Shown: one piece after another, positions 44,773 through 54,810 of the stretch
Layout: the number at the start of each line of letters is the position of its first letter
Position numbering within the stretch: the stretch's first letter is position 1
Assembly: GCF_037201965.1 (NCBI RefSeq)
Contig: NZ_CP147518.1
Span: 1,921,001 to 1,985,000 of the forward strand
Source of the DNA: Spirosoma sp. SC4-14
GTDB taxonomy: Bacteria; Bacteroidota; Bacteroidia; Cytophagales; Spirosomataceae
Length of the DNA stretch: 64,000 nt
Reading direction: 5' to 3'
Made by a program: the position numbers and the translations under genes
The notes under the pieces: model-generated
The model's database searches: none
What the model was told of the DNA's origin: nothing
Seen by the model: the letters and a program-made list of their open reading frames with translations, nothing else

Positions 44773-45768
44773 TTAAAACATCCACACCTTATGCAGAAAA
44801 TCGGTTATGTACGTCAGCGTGGGCGTGAACCAGGGATTGAAGAACATAAATGTATGGGGTGCATTGGCGAACGTATGTACTTCCGAGTACGTGCCGAACG
44901 GCTTGAGTTTGGCAATCAGATCGTCGCGCCCAGCGTGCATCCGATCTACGGAACTGTTAATGAACAGAATGGGAGGGGTCAGCTTATCGATATGATTCAG
45001 TGCCGAAGCCTCCTGCCATAGCTCCGGTTTTTCCGCTTTTGAATAGCCAAACCAGTGCGTTCCGGCAGAGATTGATGTTGAATCATTTCCTTCAGCCGAT
45101 TCGGGATGAATAAACGCCAGGACGCCGTCAATATCCACAATAGCCTGTACTTCACTCGAATACGTTGCATTTCCACCCGATCCTTCAAAGGCTGGATTCC
45201 TGTTCGTGCTTCCAACCAGTGCGGCTAATTGTCCTCCGGCCGAAAATCCAAGAATCGCAATTCGTTTCGGGTCAATACCATACGTACTGGCATTGGCCCG
45301 CATCCAGCGGATGGCTGCTTTCACGTCGTGAACGGCAGCCGGGTACAACGCTTCCGTTGACAGGCGGTACTCAACCGGAATGGCAACAAACCCTTTAGCC
45401 GCCAGTTGTCTGGCCAATGGATTATTATGCGAACGGTCGCCGGAACGCCAGCCCCCACCATGAACCATCAGAATTGCTGGCAACTGTTTTTCCGTATTTG
45501 CCGCTGGTGCATAAACATCCAGCACTAATTTTCGACTGGCAACCGGAGTGCTATACGGAATATTTCTAACTACGTGCACACCAGCGGGTATGGTTGAATC
45601 GGCCAGTGTTAGTTCAGGATGAAATTTCTTTTCCTGCTGATAGGATTTTCGTACTGTGAATGACGTGTCCCGGCCTCCTGTCGGTCCCAACTGCGCCCAG
45701 GCTGCGGTTGTTATTAGCCACATAGCTCCTATGATGTGTAGCACGCGGTATCTGAAGGGTTGTGTCAT
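44773..45768 (-). CDS. Secreted alpha/beta hydrolase, BD-FAE/esterase-like
   Basis: 331 residues with a signal peptide ending at AAWAQ. The oxyanion motif is MVHGGGWRSGDRS, the nucleophile Ser176 lies in ILGFSAGGQLA, and the C-terminal His in FANAPHTFMF. The acid is probably the Asp in NSSVDRMHAG. The HGGGW form is that of hormone-sensitive-lipase-like and BD-FAE feruloyl or acetyl esterases. Because pectin enzymes are encoded nearby, a carbohydrate esterase role is plausible; that is inferred. Confidence 0.87.
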   Translation of the reverse strand: MTQPFRYRVLHIIGAMWLITTAAWAQLGPTGGRDTSFTVRKSYQQEKKFHPELTLADSTIPAGVHVVRNIPYSTPVASRKLVLDVYAPAANTEKQLPAILMVHGGGWRSGDRSHNNPLARQLAAKGFVAIPVEYRLSTEALYPAAVHDVKAAIRWMRANASTYGIDPKRIAILGFSAGGQLAALVGSTNRNPAFEGSGGNATYSSEVQAIVDIDGVLAFIHPESAEGNDSTSISAGTHWFGYSKAEKPELWQEASALNHIDKLTPPILFINSSVDRMHAGRDDLIAKLKPFGTYSEVHTFANAPHTFMFFNPWFTPTLTYITDFLHKVWMF

Positions 45769-45986
45769 GCAAAGGGTCGGTTATCAGCGTTATAGAGGCA
45801 GCCTGGAGCCAGGGTTGATGATCGCCTAGGGCGCTAAGGCAATACGCAAAATTCGCCGGGTGGTTTTTGTTTGCCTATAGTTTAATCGGACTCGTTGGCT
45901 CGAATGAAATTTACTTCCGATGAACAAAGAAACCGCGAATGCCATACTATGTGCCAACTGAACAGACCGCCACCAATCAAATAGCC

Positions 45987-47276
45987 TTATTTCAACCATG
46001 CCCACCGCCTGGCCCAATCCAGTAGTACGGCACTGCGCCATTTTAACACGGTTTTGGCACCCTGCTGTCGGCCGTCAAAAAGCGAAGGGTCGGAGCGATC
46101 GGTGTACCAGTTAGGGCCCAGACGAAAATCATCCGCATCCGGTTGGCCCGGCCAGCTATTGTTGACAACAAATTTTCCGGTCTGTGGTGTAAAGCCAGGA
46201 ATAGTGGAACTAATCGTATAGGTCAATGTTTCGGCCTGTTTCGGAACATATAGAATCGCGTAGTTGCCAGTGCCCAGGTAATAACCCGGCCATTTCTGCT
46301 CGCCAATTTGCGCCTGAACAGTCATGGTAAAACAGACCGAATCTGCCGGGATATTGACCTTCGGCCCGTTGAAGTGAAATTCCATGACCGAATAAACACC
46401 TACCGTATCGGCAAGAGTGGTATTGCGGTTGAAAATACTTCGTGGACTATGCTTGAATTTTTCAAAACGGCCACCCCAGCTTTCTTTAACCGGATCGTTC
46501 GGATCACCATCCATTACGTAAAGCAGAGAAGGGGTGTCGCCCATTTTGGGGTTGCCCTTGTAATAACTTTTGAAATCCTTGCCCAGATTACCGGCTTCGC
46601 AGATATAACGGTCGTAATAGTTACGCGTATTCAGACTATCGGGTGAACCATTGTTCGAAAAGAACCCGTTGTACGAGCCGTTCGCTTCGATAAACCACAG
46701 GTTCGGAAAGTTTTTGGCAATGTAAGCGTAGCTATTGGCGCTCCACTTTTTATTGGGGCCGCCGATCCAGTATACCTTAATCTTGCTTTGGATCGTAGGA
46801 GCATCGTGCAGGGCCTGAGCCAGATCGTCCAGACCACCCCAGACCAGCACCCAAAGTGGCTGTGTGCTTTGTTTGTTAGCGCATCTGATTATCCAGTCCG
46901 ATCCTTCGGTGGCGGTAGTATAGCCTTTATACGGAGCCGCACCATGCCGTCCTTGTTTGCAGACCGCCCGCAATGCATCTGGAGCCGGATAATCCGTTCT
47001 GTGTCGACTCAATTTGGGCAGGTCTTTAGCATACAGATCGATCATATCCCGTATGTTCTGCTTTGTGCCATTGCCATAAGATGGTGAAGAAACCAGCCCC
47101 TCGGTATCGAACAGGTTGCTATACATCAGGAAATGGGTCATCGACTGATTGTCGTCCGGATCGGTGCCACCGATGTCGGTGCTGATCAGGATGCGGGGTT
47201 TAACCGGCACGGGTTTCTGAGCGAAAAGTGTTAAGGAGATAGAGGCTAGTAAATAAGCTAAAAGCACGTTGGTCAT
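45987..47276 (-). CDS. DUF1593 (nucleoside-hydrolase-like) secreted protein
   Basis: 429 residues with a signal peptide (LLAYLLASISLTLFAQ). The N-terminal 300 residues match DUF1593: RILISTDIGGTDPDDNQSMT, the aspartate cluster at the end of the first strand as in nucleoside hydrolases, and LWVLVWGGLDDLAQAL. The C-terminal 120 residues form a beta-rich domain (VNIPADSVCFTMTVQAQIG). Members are often annotated as cellulose-binding or polysaccharide-utilisation proteins, but their activity is not established. Located next to the esterase on the same strand with a 218-base gap. Confidence 0.85.
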   Translation of the reverse strand: MTNVLLAYLLASISLTLFAQKPVPVKPRILISTDIGGTDPDDNQSMTHFLMYSNLFDTEGLVSSPSYGNGTKQNIRDMIDLYAKDLPKLSRHRTDYPAPDALRAVCKQGRHGAAPYKGYTTATEGSDWIIRCANKQSTQPLWVLVWGGLDDLAQALHDAPTIQSKIKVYWIGGPNKKWSANSYAYIAKNFPNLWFIEANGSYNGFFSNNGSPDSLNTRNYYDRYICEAGNLGKDFKSYYKGNPKMGDTPSLLYVMDGDPNDPVKESWGGRFEKFKHSPRSIFNRNTTLADTVGVYSVMEFHFNGPKVNIPADSVCFTMTVQAQIGEQKWPGYYLGTGNYAILYVPKQAETLTYTISSTIPGFTPQTGKFVVNNSWPGQPDADDFRLGPNWYTDRSDPSLFDGRQQGAKTVLKWRSAVLLDWARRWAWLK

Positions 47277-47513
47277 CGTCGATTTCTGCTGTGAGAATCT
47301 TCTTTAGGGCTGCCCGATAAATATACGCCTAAAGGGTCTGGTTAGGTTATTTGCTTCGGTAAGCTCAGGCCAGCCGGGCTTATTTTTGTATGAACTGTTA
47401 ACGGCCAAACTGCTCTTGTGGCCCGCCTGATTGATGATCAATGACGAAAAAAAGCCTCGCGATCTGAGTACCTTTGTATGAGCTATAGTTTCTTCTACGC
47501 TAATTCGGTTTCT

Positions 47514-47744
47514 ATGAATTCGACTTTGGGTAAATACATTATTCTGATCGGGCTGGCATTGGTGCTGATTGGAGCCGTTGTTTATTTTTTTGGCGAAAAA
47601 CTCAATTGGCTAGGGCGTTTACCCGGCGATATTCGGATAGAAGGCAAAAATGGCAGTGGATTTTACTTTCCTGTCGTAACCTGCATTGTGGTCAGCATTG
47701 TGCTGAATCTGATTATCGTTCTGATCCGTCGTTTTTTCGGGTAG
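47514..47744 (+). CDS. DUF2905 small membrane protein
   Basis: 76 residues from the ATG at 47514; an ATG at 47478 would add 12 residues. Two membrane helices (YIILIGLALVLIGAVVYFFG and FPVVTCIVVSIVLNLIIVLI) flank the conserved loop LGRLPGDIRIEGKNG, which is the DUF2905 signature. Function unknown. The 3' end overlaps the convergent propeller-like gene by 32 bases. Confidence 0.85.
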   Translation: MNSTLGKYIILIGLALVLIGAVVYFFGEKLNWLGRLPGDIRIEGKNGSGFYFPVVTCIVVSIVLNLIIVLIRRFFG

Positions 47745-49278
47745 TCACCTCGGCTGGTTTTCCCGACGCATTCTCGGGTGTATAGGTTAGTTTGTTCAGA
47801 TAGAAAACGTCCCGCTGGCTGGCGTAATTTCTGGTCGGAGCAATTTTCTGAAAACCATAGGCAATGAAATGGCGGCCGTACCAGGCCATCAGGTTCTCCT
47901 GCGACGAAAACGTTATTTTTTCGTCTTCAACATTGGTCTGTAGCTTAAATTTTTCGGTTTCTTTCAGCACTTTACTCCCCTGAATTACTTCGGTGTTGAT
48001 TTCGCCGTCATTAGGATAGGCCAGCACCATGCGGTCGTCCTGAAACGAAACCTGAACCATTTCGGTAAGTTCGGGGCTGAGGAGCTCTTTAATCGGGAAG
48101 CAATTATCCCACAGAAGTTTGCCCTGCAAATCGAAACCGCAAACGAACGCGTGAGTATACCGATAACCATCGTAGCGGTTGCTACCCCGCAAATAGCCAC
48201 CATAGGCCAGCGTGTTGCCCCGATATTGCGGATAATAAACTTCGGCAATCAGCGTCAGTCCATCGGGGGTAGGCTGAAGGTCGTGGACCAGTAGCCGATA
48301 GTGGAACTTAAAATCCTTACCTTCTTCCTTTTTTTTCAGGGCCCGAGCCAGCAGTTTCTGTTGCCGGTGAGGCTTTAGAAAATTAAAAAAGTTTTTTAGT
48401 TGCGAAAACTCGATGTACTGAAGGTTTTTGACGGCATCGTCCGACGCATCGATCTGATCGCTATGATGAATGCGGGTTATGTAAATGCCCTGCGAATAAG
48501 GTGTGCAATCGGTCGAGTAATTGCCGACCAGCAACGACTCTGTCTGGCTGACGGGTAATAGTTTTCCTGTAATTAGTGTGTATTTGGCTTTGTCGAAATC
48601 GACAGTTCGCAGGAGTTTGCTGTCGTATGAATAGGTCCTGATCGAAAACCGGCAATTTCGTTTGGTAGAGTGAACGAGCACGTTCACTTCCTGACGCCCT
48701 TCGTCAATTTCGAGGCTACTCAACTCCATATGATTGACATACATGCCGGGCAGCACTTTGGTCGATTGATCGAAAAATGAAAACGACATCACCACCGGCC
48801 GACTATGATGATAACCTCCAACATAGGCCTGGCTGCCCATTACCTTAAAATGCTGTATATCGAACTGGTCGAGTAATGTACCCTCAAAGGTTTCAATAAC
48901 ACCATCGTCGAGGTGAAGACGCAGAAACTGAAACTGGTCGGTGTCGTATTCCTGGAAGAGGTAATACACAAAGTGCTCATTGTTGTAGGTTTGCAGCGGC
49001 CGGTACTTTATATCCTGCGAAAATTCCCGTTTCCAGATCTGCTTCAGATCGGTATTATACCGTTGAAAACTAAAATGGTTGGGCGAGTTGCTATAATAAC
49101 CGCCCGAACCAATAGTCATTAGTACTCCGCGTTCGGCCAGTGGCGTAACGTCGAAGGTTTCCGATTCGTTAGGGTTTGATGGAATTTCAATGCGTAGGGA
49201 ATTGGTTAGCTGGGCCCGTAGTGGAAGCACCGCTATTCCCAGAAAAAGCAAGCAGCAGATATGTAGCGTGCGCACCAT
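47713..49278 (-). CDS. Secreted propeller-like protein of unknown function
   Basis: 521 residues with a signal peptide ending at LPLRAQ. It has no named domain that I recognise. The body is beta-rich, with repeated segments such as GGYYSNSPNHFSFQRYNTDL, SQAYVGGYHHSRPVVMSFSF and THAFVCGFDLQGKLLWDNCF, suggesting an irregular propeller. A basic helical stretch (LLARALKKKEEGKDFKF, about residue 310) interrupts it. Codon use and length support a real gene. The last codons overlap the 3' end of the DUF2905 gene on the other strand. Confidence 0.7.
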   Translation of the reverse strand: MVRTLHICCLLFLGIAVLPLRAQLTNSLRIEIPSNPNESETFDVTPLAERGVLMTIGSGGYYSNSPNHFSFQRYNTDLKQIWKREFSQDIKYRPLQTYNNEHFVYYLFQEYDTDQFQFLRLHLDDGVIETFEGTLLDQFDIQHFKVMGSQAYVGGYHHSRPVVMSFSFFDQSTKVLPGMYVNHMELSSLEIDEGRQEVNVLVHSTKRNCRFSIRTYSYDSKLLRTVDFDKAKYTLITGKLLPVSQTESLLVGNYSTDCTPYSQGIYITRIHHSDQIDASDDAVKNLQYIEFSQLKNFFNFLKPHRQQKLLARALKKKEEGKDFKFHYRLLVHDLQPTPDGLTLIAEVYYPQYRGNTLAYGGYLRGSNRYDGYRYTHAFVCGFDLQGKLLWDNCFPIKELLSPELTEMVQVSFQDDRMVLAYPNDGEINTEVIQGSKVLKETEKFKLQTNVEDEKITFSSQENLMAWYGRHFIAYGFQKIAPTRNYASQRDVFYLNKLTYTPENASGKPAEVTTRKNDGSER

Positions 49279-49359
49279 AGGACCAAATTTACAAAGTATG
49301 ATCTACGATTAACGATCCAGAGCAAAAATCGTACTTTGTGCTTTATTATATGGGTCTTA

Positions 49360-50166
49360 TCAGACCTGCCATCTTTTTTTCAGATAGTCTTTCATGAACA
49401 CATTGATGTCCCATTGGCTGGCAATGGGCTGCTGCGTATAGGGGAGCGTAGGTAGATACCCGGCGGGGCCAAATTCGCAGGTAATGGTCAGCGTTGGCGA
49501 ATTGGCTTTCTGTAATCTGTTACGGATAGAATCCCACCATTTGGCATGACTTTCGAGTGCATCGTTCCACTCGGGTGCCCGAGGGTCATTCACCTGCGGC
49601 CCTTCGGGATGACCCACCCGGCAATGAATATGGTCGCTGACGGCAATGGCCCGATTCACGTTCTCCATCTGATCGCTCAGATAAGACTCCGCTACGTTTA
49701 CCCAATGCGAATAATCGGCCGTTAGCCGAAGTTCCGGAAGTTGATGCAGGTAATATTGAATGGCGGGGGCGCTATACGAAAACCGTCCCCGGTGTGTTTC
49801 GTGCAGAATCCGAATGCCTGTTTGTTTCTGCACGTCGGTTGCTACCCGTATCAGTTCGGCATTCTGCTCGAAGGTAAAATAGTCGTGACCAGTGTGGGCA
49901 TTGATGAACAACGGTTTGTATGACGCAATGTCGAGCAGATCGTCGTAGTACTTTTTTTTGTGCTCGCTGAAGTTACTGCCGCTGCCAAAGGCCATCAAAA
50001 TAACCTCGAGGCCGTTGTCGTGCATAACCCGAACGGCTTCTTTACGTTGATCGGGGCTCGCAGCAATTTCCATACCATCGTAGCCAACCGCTTTGACACG
50101 CTTGGCGGCTTCGCCATAGGAAAGGCTTTCCATGCCCCACATTGGGCAGAAAAAGAGGGTTTTCAA
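49360..50166 (-). CDS. Sugar phosphate isomerase/epimerase-like TIM barrel
   Basis: 268 residues, no signal peptide. It belongs to the xylose-isomerase-like TIM-barrel (AP endonuclease 2) superfamily: VGYDGMEIA early in the barrel, and metal-ligand positions HETHRGR (Glu), LTADYSHW (Asp), HCRVGHPEGPQVND (His) and TITCEFGP (Glu). This set matches a single divalent metal site. Relatives act on sugars or sugar phosphates. The substrate cannot be told; a lone gene between two unrelated ones. Confidence 0.87.
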   Translation of the reverse strand: MKTLFFCPMWGMESLSYGEAAKRVKAVGYDGMEIAASPDQRKEAVRVMHDNGLEVILMAFGSGSNFSEHKKKYYDDLLDIASYKPLFINAHTGHDYFTFEQNAELIRVATDVQKQTGIRILHETHRGRFSYSAPAIQYYLHQLPELRLTADYSHWVNVAESYLSDQMENVNRAIAVSDHIHCRVGHPEGPQVNDPRAPEWNDALESHAKWWDSIRNRLQKANSPTLTITCEFGPAGYLPTLPYTQQPIASQWDINVFMKDYLKKRWQV

Positions 50167-50239
50167 GGTCTTAAGGGCTTAGTTTTATAGCCCAAAGTTG
50201 GCAGAAAAAACCATATAGGAAAACACAAACTGTAGTTTG

Positions 50240-50845
50240 TCAGGAAATCCATAACAGAACCGAACCAACAACGGTCCAGGTTGCCGATTTTCGCTCCAGA
50301 AAGAACAGATTGCCACTACCGCAAAGCCCACCGCAAACCGAAGCCCGATAGCAAATGGCTTTGGTTTGATCAGCAGAATAGACCACCGACGAGAATGTTA
50401 GGTAAGAGCTAAAGCCCGAAAAATCGTTGCGTAATCCCTCAATACCCGGATTGGTTGGTGTTCCGAAATAATGCATCCATTGCTCATCGGTCAGCACCTG
50501 GGTTCTAAAACAGGTTGATGGAACAGACCCCGTTAGCGGATTGGTGTTAAATGCGGTAGAGTCGATTGAGAGAATGAACTGCTGCCAGGCTGGGTCATTG
50601 CTGATCGAAGGCTGATTGATTTGCTGTATCAGAGAATTCCAGTCGCTTATGCCTGGTTTGGCCGTTTTAGGGTTGATAATCAGAAATGCCTGCTGACCGG
50701 ATTGGGTAGTAGGGCAGTCTGAATCAATTATGGCCGAGTATACGGCATAATTTGGATCGGGGGCTACCGGCGAGCTGTTCTGCCGACAGCCAGTCCCAAG
50801 CAAGAGTAAGCCAGTGCATAAAATGCCTATCTGTATCGTGTTCAT
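50240..50845 (-). CDS. Lipoprotein of unknown function
   Basis: 201 residues. The signal ends in the lipobox LLLGTGC (Cys20). The mature protein has a cluster of six cysteines (for example SDCPTT, STCFRT, and CYRASVCGGLCGSG near the C-terminus), which suggests disulfides in the periplasm. No family is recognised. It lies between the TIM-barrel gene (73 bases) and the divergent CHU_C protein gene. Confidence 0.7.
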   Translation of the reverse strand: MNTIQIGILCTGLLLLGTGCRQNSSPVAPDPNYAVYSAIIDSDCPTTQSGQQAFLIINPKTAKPGISDWNSLIQQINQPSISNDPAWQQFILSIDSTAFNTNPLTGSVPSTCFRTQVLTDEQWMHYFGTPTNPGIEGLRNDFSGFSSYLTFSSVVYSADQTKAICYRASVCGGLCGSGNLFFLERKSATWTVVGSVLLWIS

Positions 50846-51056
50846 AGTACTTGCTGTTTTATGAATAAGACCTGATTAGGAAGCAAAGGGTTGGTTTTTT
50901 GTGGTTTTCTGGAGAATGTTTATTAAAAAAGAGATTAAAAATTCCAACGATTAGAGTAAGTCGGTTATCATATGTCTTTCGGTTAGTATAAAAATGGCAA
51001 ACATCAACAGGTGCGTGCAAGAGTGCTATTTGTTTCGCTTTTAGCCTTATAGACCG

Positions 51057-53501
51057 ATGAAGTTGACCTATTTACACCACCACTACCTTCTGTTGAATTG
51101 TTCGGATGTGTGTTTGCTAACAGGCTGTTTGCTGGCCGTGCTGGTTTTTGCTGGTTCGGCAAAGGCGCAGTCGTCTAAACGTAACAGCAATTGGTACTTT
51201 GGCGAAGGCGCTGGCCTTACGTTCAATGGCGGAGCTCCCCAGGCGCTAACGAATGGGAAGGTACATACCAGAGAAGGATGCGCTGCCCGATCGGGGCCCA
51301 ATGGCCAGTTATTGTTTTATACCGACGGCCGTACGATCTGGAACCGTAATCATGACGTGATGGCGGGGGCTACCAATCTGGGAGGAAGCAGCCAGAGTTC
51401 GCAGTCGGCGCTGATTGTTCCCTATCAAAACAGCGATGCGCTGTTTTATGTTTTTTCGGTTGCTGGCCAGAACGAACCGGGAGGGATTCAGTATGCGCAG
51501 GTGGATATGAATCTGAATGGCGGACTCGGTGGCCTCACCTTTAAAAACCGGCAACTACTGGCTCCGGCGGCTGAAAAAATAACGACAATCCCACACTGTA
51601 ATAACCTGAATCACTGGATTATTGCCCACGATGCTGCTACCAATGCATTTGTGGTCTATCTGCTGAACGACAATGGCCTGATTCTGCCAGCCAAAGTGTA
51701 TACTGTAGGTAGTAATCATCAATCGGTTTATGGGTCAGGACATCCACATTTGCAGAAAAAAGGCTATATGAAACCGTCGCACGATGGGCGAAAACTAGCG
51801 GTGGCGGTTTCGGATAGTGTGGCAGGTGGTTTTCTTGAACTATTCGATTTCGACAACAAAACGGGCGCTGTGTCGAATCCGGTAAAACTGGAAACAGCCG
51901 AAACCGTTGGCGCTTATGGTATTGAGTTCTCGCCCGACAATTCCCTGATCTATCTGTCGACGCTATTCAGCAAAAAAATCTACCAGATTCGCGTTAGCGA
52001 TTTAACCATTACAGCAACCATCACTGCGCAGAGCCTGTCGGGATCATCGCCCGGTATAGGTGCTTTACAAACCGGCATCGACAATAAGGTCTATGGGACT
52101 CAGCCGGGCGGGAGCTACCTGATGGCCATCAACCAGCCCGACCAGCCCGGAACAGGTTGCGGATTGGTGTCGCAGGCTGTTAATTTGGGAGGCATCAAAG
52201 CAATGGCCGGGTTGCCGTTCAATGTCGATACGTTGCCCTATTTACCGCCCAAAGTCAATATTGCGCTTACGAAACTCAGCGGCTGCAACAACTACGTATT
52301 GTCGTCTAAAACCGAAAATCTGGACCCTGCCTATCTCGTTTATCAATGGTATCGGAATGGGGTTGCCGTAACGGGAGCTACATCGTCTTCTTTAACGGTT
52401 TCTAAATCGGGTACGTATCTGATGAAGGTTCGGGAAACCAAATGTCTGGATATTCAGATTGCATCGGATGAAGAACTGCCCGTTGTGCTGGTCGAAGCTA
52501 ATCCAACAGCCAGTGCAATACCCGATTCGTGTGGCGCTTTTCTGCTGAATGCACATGCCACCGGAGGAATACCCCTTTGGACTGGAATGGGCATTTCGTT
52601 ATCGCAAAATCAACAGGATTCGCTTATTGTTTCGGGAGTGAATGGGAGGCAAACGTTTCAGGTTCGTGTTACTAACCCTGACAACGAAAACTGCTTTGTT
52701 GAAGCCGAGGTTTCGGTAACGTTTACCAGGCCAGACCCATTTCTATTTGCCAGTTCAACCCGCACAGCCTGTGGCGACACACTTACACTACGGGCAACGC
52801 CCACTGCCGACTGGGATTCGTTCCGCTGGCAACAACCCAATGGGAGTCGGGCAGTTGGCTCTGTTCTCATAGCTCGCCAAAGCGGCCCCTATTCCATTAC
52901 CGCCATTAGCACAGCAACGGGGTGTAGAAGTGAAACCGCGATACGGGTTACCCTGAATCCGAATCCTGAGGTACTACTGGCCAACAAACAGATAGATACC
53001 TGCCTGGCATTGGGCGATTATCTGAAGATTGATCCGGGGACGGTTGTCGACGCTGATTATAGCTGGTTGAAAAATGGAAATATAATCAGCACAAATCAAG
53101 TACTGGAAGCTCAGGCATACGGTACTTATAGGGTGGTGGTTCGAACGGCGGCTGGTTGCCAGACCTCCGATTCGCTGCGTATTAACGCCAACTGCCCGCC
53201 CAGGCTGCCGGTTGCTTATGTGCCCGATGTGTTTACCCCCAATCAGGATGGAATCAATGAAACGCTGGTCATTTATAGTTCCAGTGCGAAACAGATGATA
53301 TTAAGTATTTATAACCGCTGGGGCGAATTGCTCTATACGGGAACGGGCGATGAATCGGCCTCGGCGGGCTGGTCGACCTGGGATGGAACGTATAAAGGCC
53401 AGCGGGTTAATAGTGGTCTTTACGTATATAGGCTAGTGATGCAAAGCCGTGATTATCCGAATGAATTTGTTCAGAAGGGTGTTATTGAGGTAGCCCGTTA
53501 A
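51057..53501 (+). CDS. Large exported protein with T9SS CHU_C C-terminal domain
   Basis: 814 residues, exported (hydrophobic LTGCLLAVLVFAGSAKAQ near the N-terminus). Residues 45-390 look like a propeller seen in gliding-associated proteins (NWYFGEGAGLTFNGG, YGIEFSPDNSLIYLSTLFSK). Residues 400-710 contain several Ig/PKD-like units with paired cysteines (LSGCNNYVL, VRETKCLDIQI). The final 85 residues are the CHU_C / gliding-motility C-terminal domain: YVPDVFTPNQDGINETLVIY, IYNRWGELLYTG, WDGTYKGQRVNSGLYVYRL. This tail is a type IX secretion signal (type B), so the protein is probably secreted or displayed. Function unknown. Confidence 0.9.
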   Translation: MKLTYLHHHYLLLNCSDVCLLTGCLLAVLVFAGSAKAQSSKRNSNWYFGEGAGLTFNGGAPQALTNGKVHTREGCAARSGPNGQLLFYTDGRTIWNRNHDVMAGATNLGGSSQSSQSALIVPYQNSDALFYVFSVAGQNEPGGIQYAQVDMNLNGGLGGLTFKNRQLLAPAAEKITTIPHCNNLNHWIIAHDAATNAFVVYLLNDNGLILPAKVYTVGSNHQSVYGSGHPHLQKKGYMKPSHDGRKLAVAVSDSVAGGFLELFDFDNKTGAVSNPVKLETAETVGAYGIEFSPDNSLIYLSTLFSKKIYQIRVSDLTITATITAQSLSGSSPGIGALQTGIDNKVYGTQPGGSYLMAINQPDQPGTGCGLVSQAVNLGGIKAMAGLPFNVDTLPYLPPKVNIALTKLSGCNNYVLSSKTENLDPAYLVYQWYRNGVAVTGATSSSLTVSKSGTYLMKVRETKCLDIQIASDEELPVVLVEANPTASAIPDSCGAFLLNAHATGGIPLWTGMGISLSQNQQDSLIVSGVNGRQTFQVRVTNPDNENCFVEAEVSVTFTRPDPFLFASSTRTACGDTLTLRATPTADWDSFRWQQPNGSRAVGSVLIARQSGPYSITAISTATGCRSETAIRVTLNPNPEVLLANKQIDTCLALGDYLKIDPGTVVDADYSWLKNGNIISTNQVLEAQAYGTYRVVVRTAAGCQTSDSLRINANCPPRLPVAYVPDVFTPNQDGINETLVIYSSSAKQMILSIYNRWGELLYTGTGDESASAGWSTWDGTYKGQRVNSGLYVYRLVMQSRDYPNEFVQKGVIEVAR

Positions 53502-53646
53502 CGTCTATTGGCATACGTTGAAAGTGGGGGAGTAGTAGTAAATTTCCGTTAATATCCCCAATTTTACCCATTGAAATCAGATAGGTTGGCCGGTCATCTT
53601 TTCGGCAAACTATTTCTTGAACGAATCCAAAAAAAATACCCTAATC

Positions 53647-54726
53647 ATGAGCGAAATAGCCACTCGTTTTGCCCCTGGCGTTGTAACCGGAGAAGGCGTT
53701 ACCGAAATTTTCCGTCACGCCAACGAAAATGATTACGCCCTTCCTGCCGTCAATGTAGTCGGTACGGACTCCGTCAATGCCGTATTAGAGACGGCTAAAG
53801 CTGTTAACTCACCCGTAATCATCCAGTTCTCAAATGGTGGAGGTATTTTCTATGCCGGAAAAAGCCTTCCCAACGATAAGCAGCAAGCCGCCATTGCCGG
53901 TTCCATTTCGGGCGCATTGCACGTGCACAACATTGCTGAACTGTATGGCGTGCCGGTTATTCTGCATACCGACCACTGCGCAAAGAAACTGTTGCCCTGG
54001 ATCGATGGCCTGCTCGACGCGGGCGAACGGCATTTCGATAAAACCGGTAAGCCGCTGTTCTCCTCGCACATGCTCGATCTGTCGGAAGAGCCAATCGAAG
54101 AAAATATCGAAATCTCAGCCAAATATCTGGAGCGTATGGCTAAAATCGGTATGACGCTCGAAATCGAACTGGGTGTGACTGGTGGCGAAGAAGACGGTGT
54201 CGACAATTCGGATGTCGATGATTCGAAATTGTATACGCAACCATCAGAAGTGGCGTATGCCTATGAAGAATTAGGCAAAATTTCGCCTAACTTCACCATT
54301 GCAGCTGCATTCGGTAACGTACATGGCGTATATAAGCCCGGTAATGTGAAACTGTCGCCAATTATTCTGAAGAATTCACAGGATTACATTCAGGAGAAAT
54401 TTGGAACGGGGCCGCTGCCAGTTAACTTCGTTTTCCACGGCGGATCAGGATCGAGCCGCGAAGAAATCCGTGAAGCTATTCGCTACGGAGCGGTTAAAAT
54501 GAATATCGATACCGACATGCAGTGGGCGATGTGGGAAGGCATTCTGAAATACTATCAATCGAAAGAAGGCTATCTGCAATCGCAACTGGGCAACCCCGAA
54601 GGGCCTGATTCGCCAAACAAAAAATACTACGACCCACGCGTGTGGCTGCGTAAAGGCGAAGAAAGCATGGTACAGCGCCTGAAAATTGCCTTCGAAGATC
54701 TGAACTGCATCAACCGTCTGGCATAA
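53647..54726 (+). CDS. fbaA: Class II fructose-bisphosphate aldolase
   Basis: 359 residues from the ATG at 53647 (MSEIATRFAPG), matching the length of E. coli FbaA. A TTG ten codons earlier is not needed. It cleaves fructose 1,6-bisphosphate in glycolysis and runs in reverse for gluconeogenesis. Zinc ligands are His in VILHTDHCAKK, His in GNVHGVYKPGN, and His in FVFHGGSGSS; the catalytic Asp is in HTDHC. The C-terminal RIKIAFEDLN-like segment is standard. The gene stands alone. Confidence 0.96.
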   Translation: MSEIATRFAPGVVTGEGVTEIFRHANENDYALPAVNVVGTDSVNAVLETAKAVNSPVIIQFSNGGGIFYAGKSLPNDKQQAAIAGSISGALHVHNIAELYGVPVILHTDHCAKKLLPWIDGLLDAGERHFDKTGKPLFSSHMLDLSEEPIEENIEISAKYLERMAKIGMTLEIELGVTGGEEDGVDNSDVDDSKLYTQPSEVAYAYEELGKISPNFTIAAAFGNVHGVYKPGNVKLSPIILKNSQDYIQEKFGTGPLPVNFVFHGGSGSSREEIREAIRYGAVKMNIDTDMQWAMWEGILKYYQSKEGYLQSQLGNPEGPDSPNKKYYDPRVWLRKGEESMVQRLKIAFEDLNCINRLA

Positions 54727-54810
54727 GGTTGCTGGCATAAATGGCTACTAGTGTGTAAATTGTCGATTCCGGCAGTATATACGCTAGTAGCCATTCTTAT
54801 TTATGTCGCT

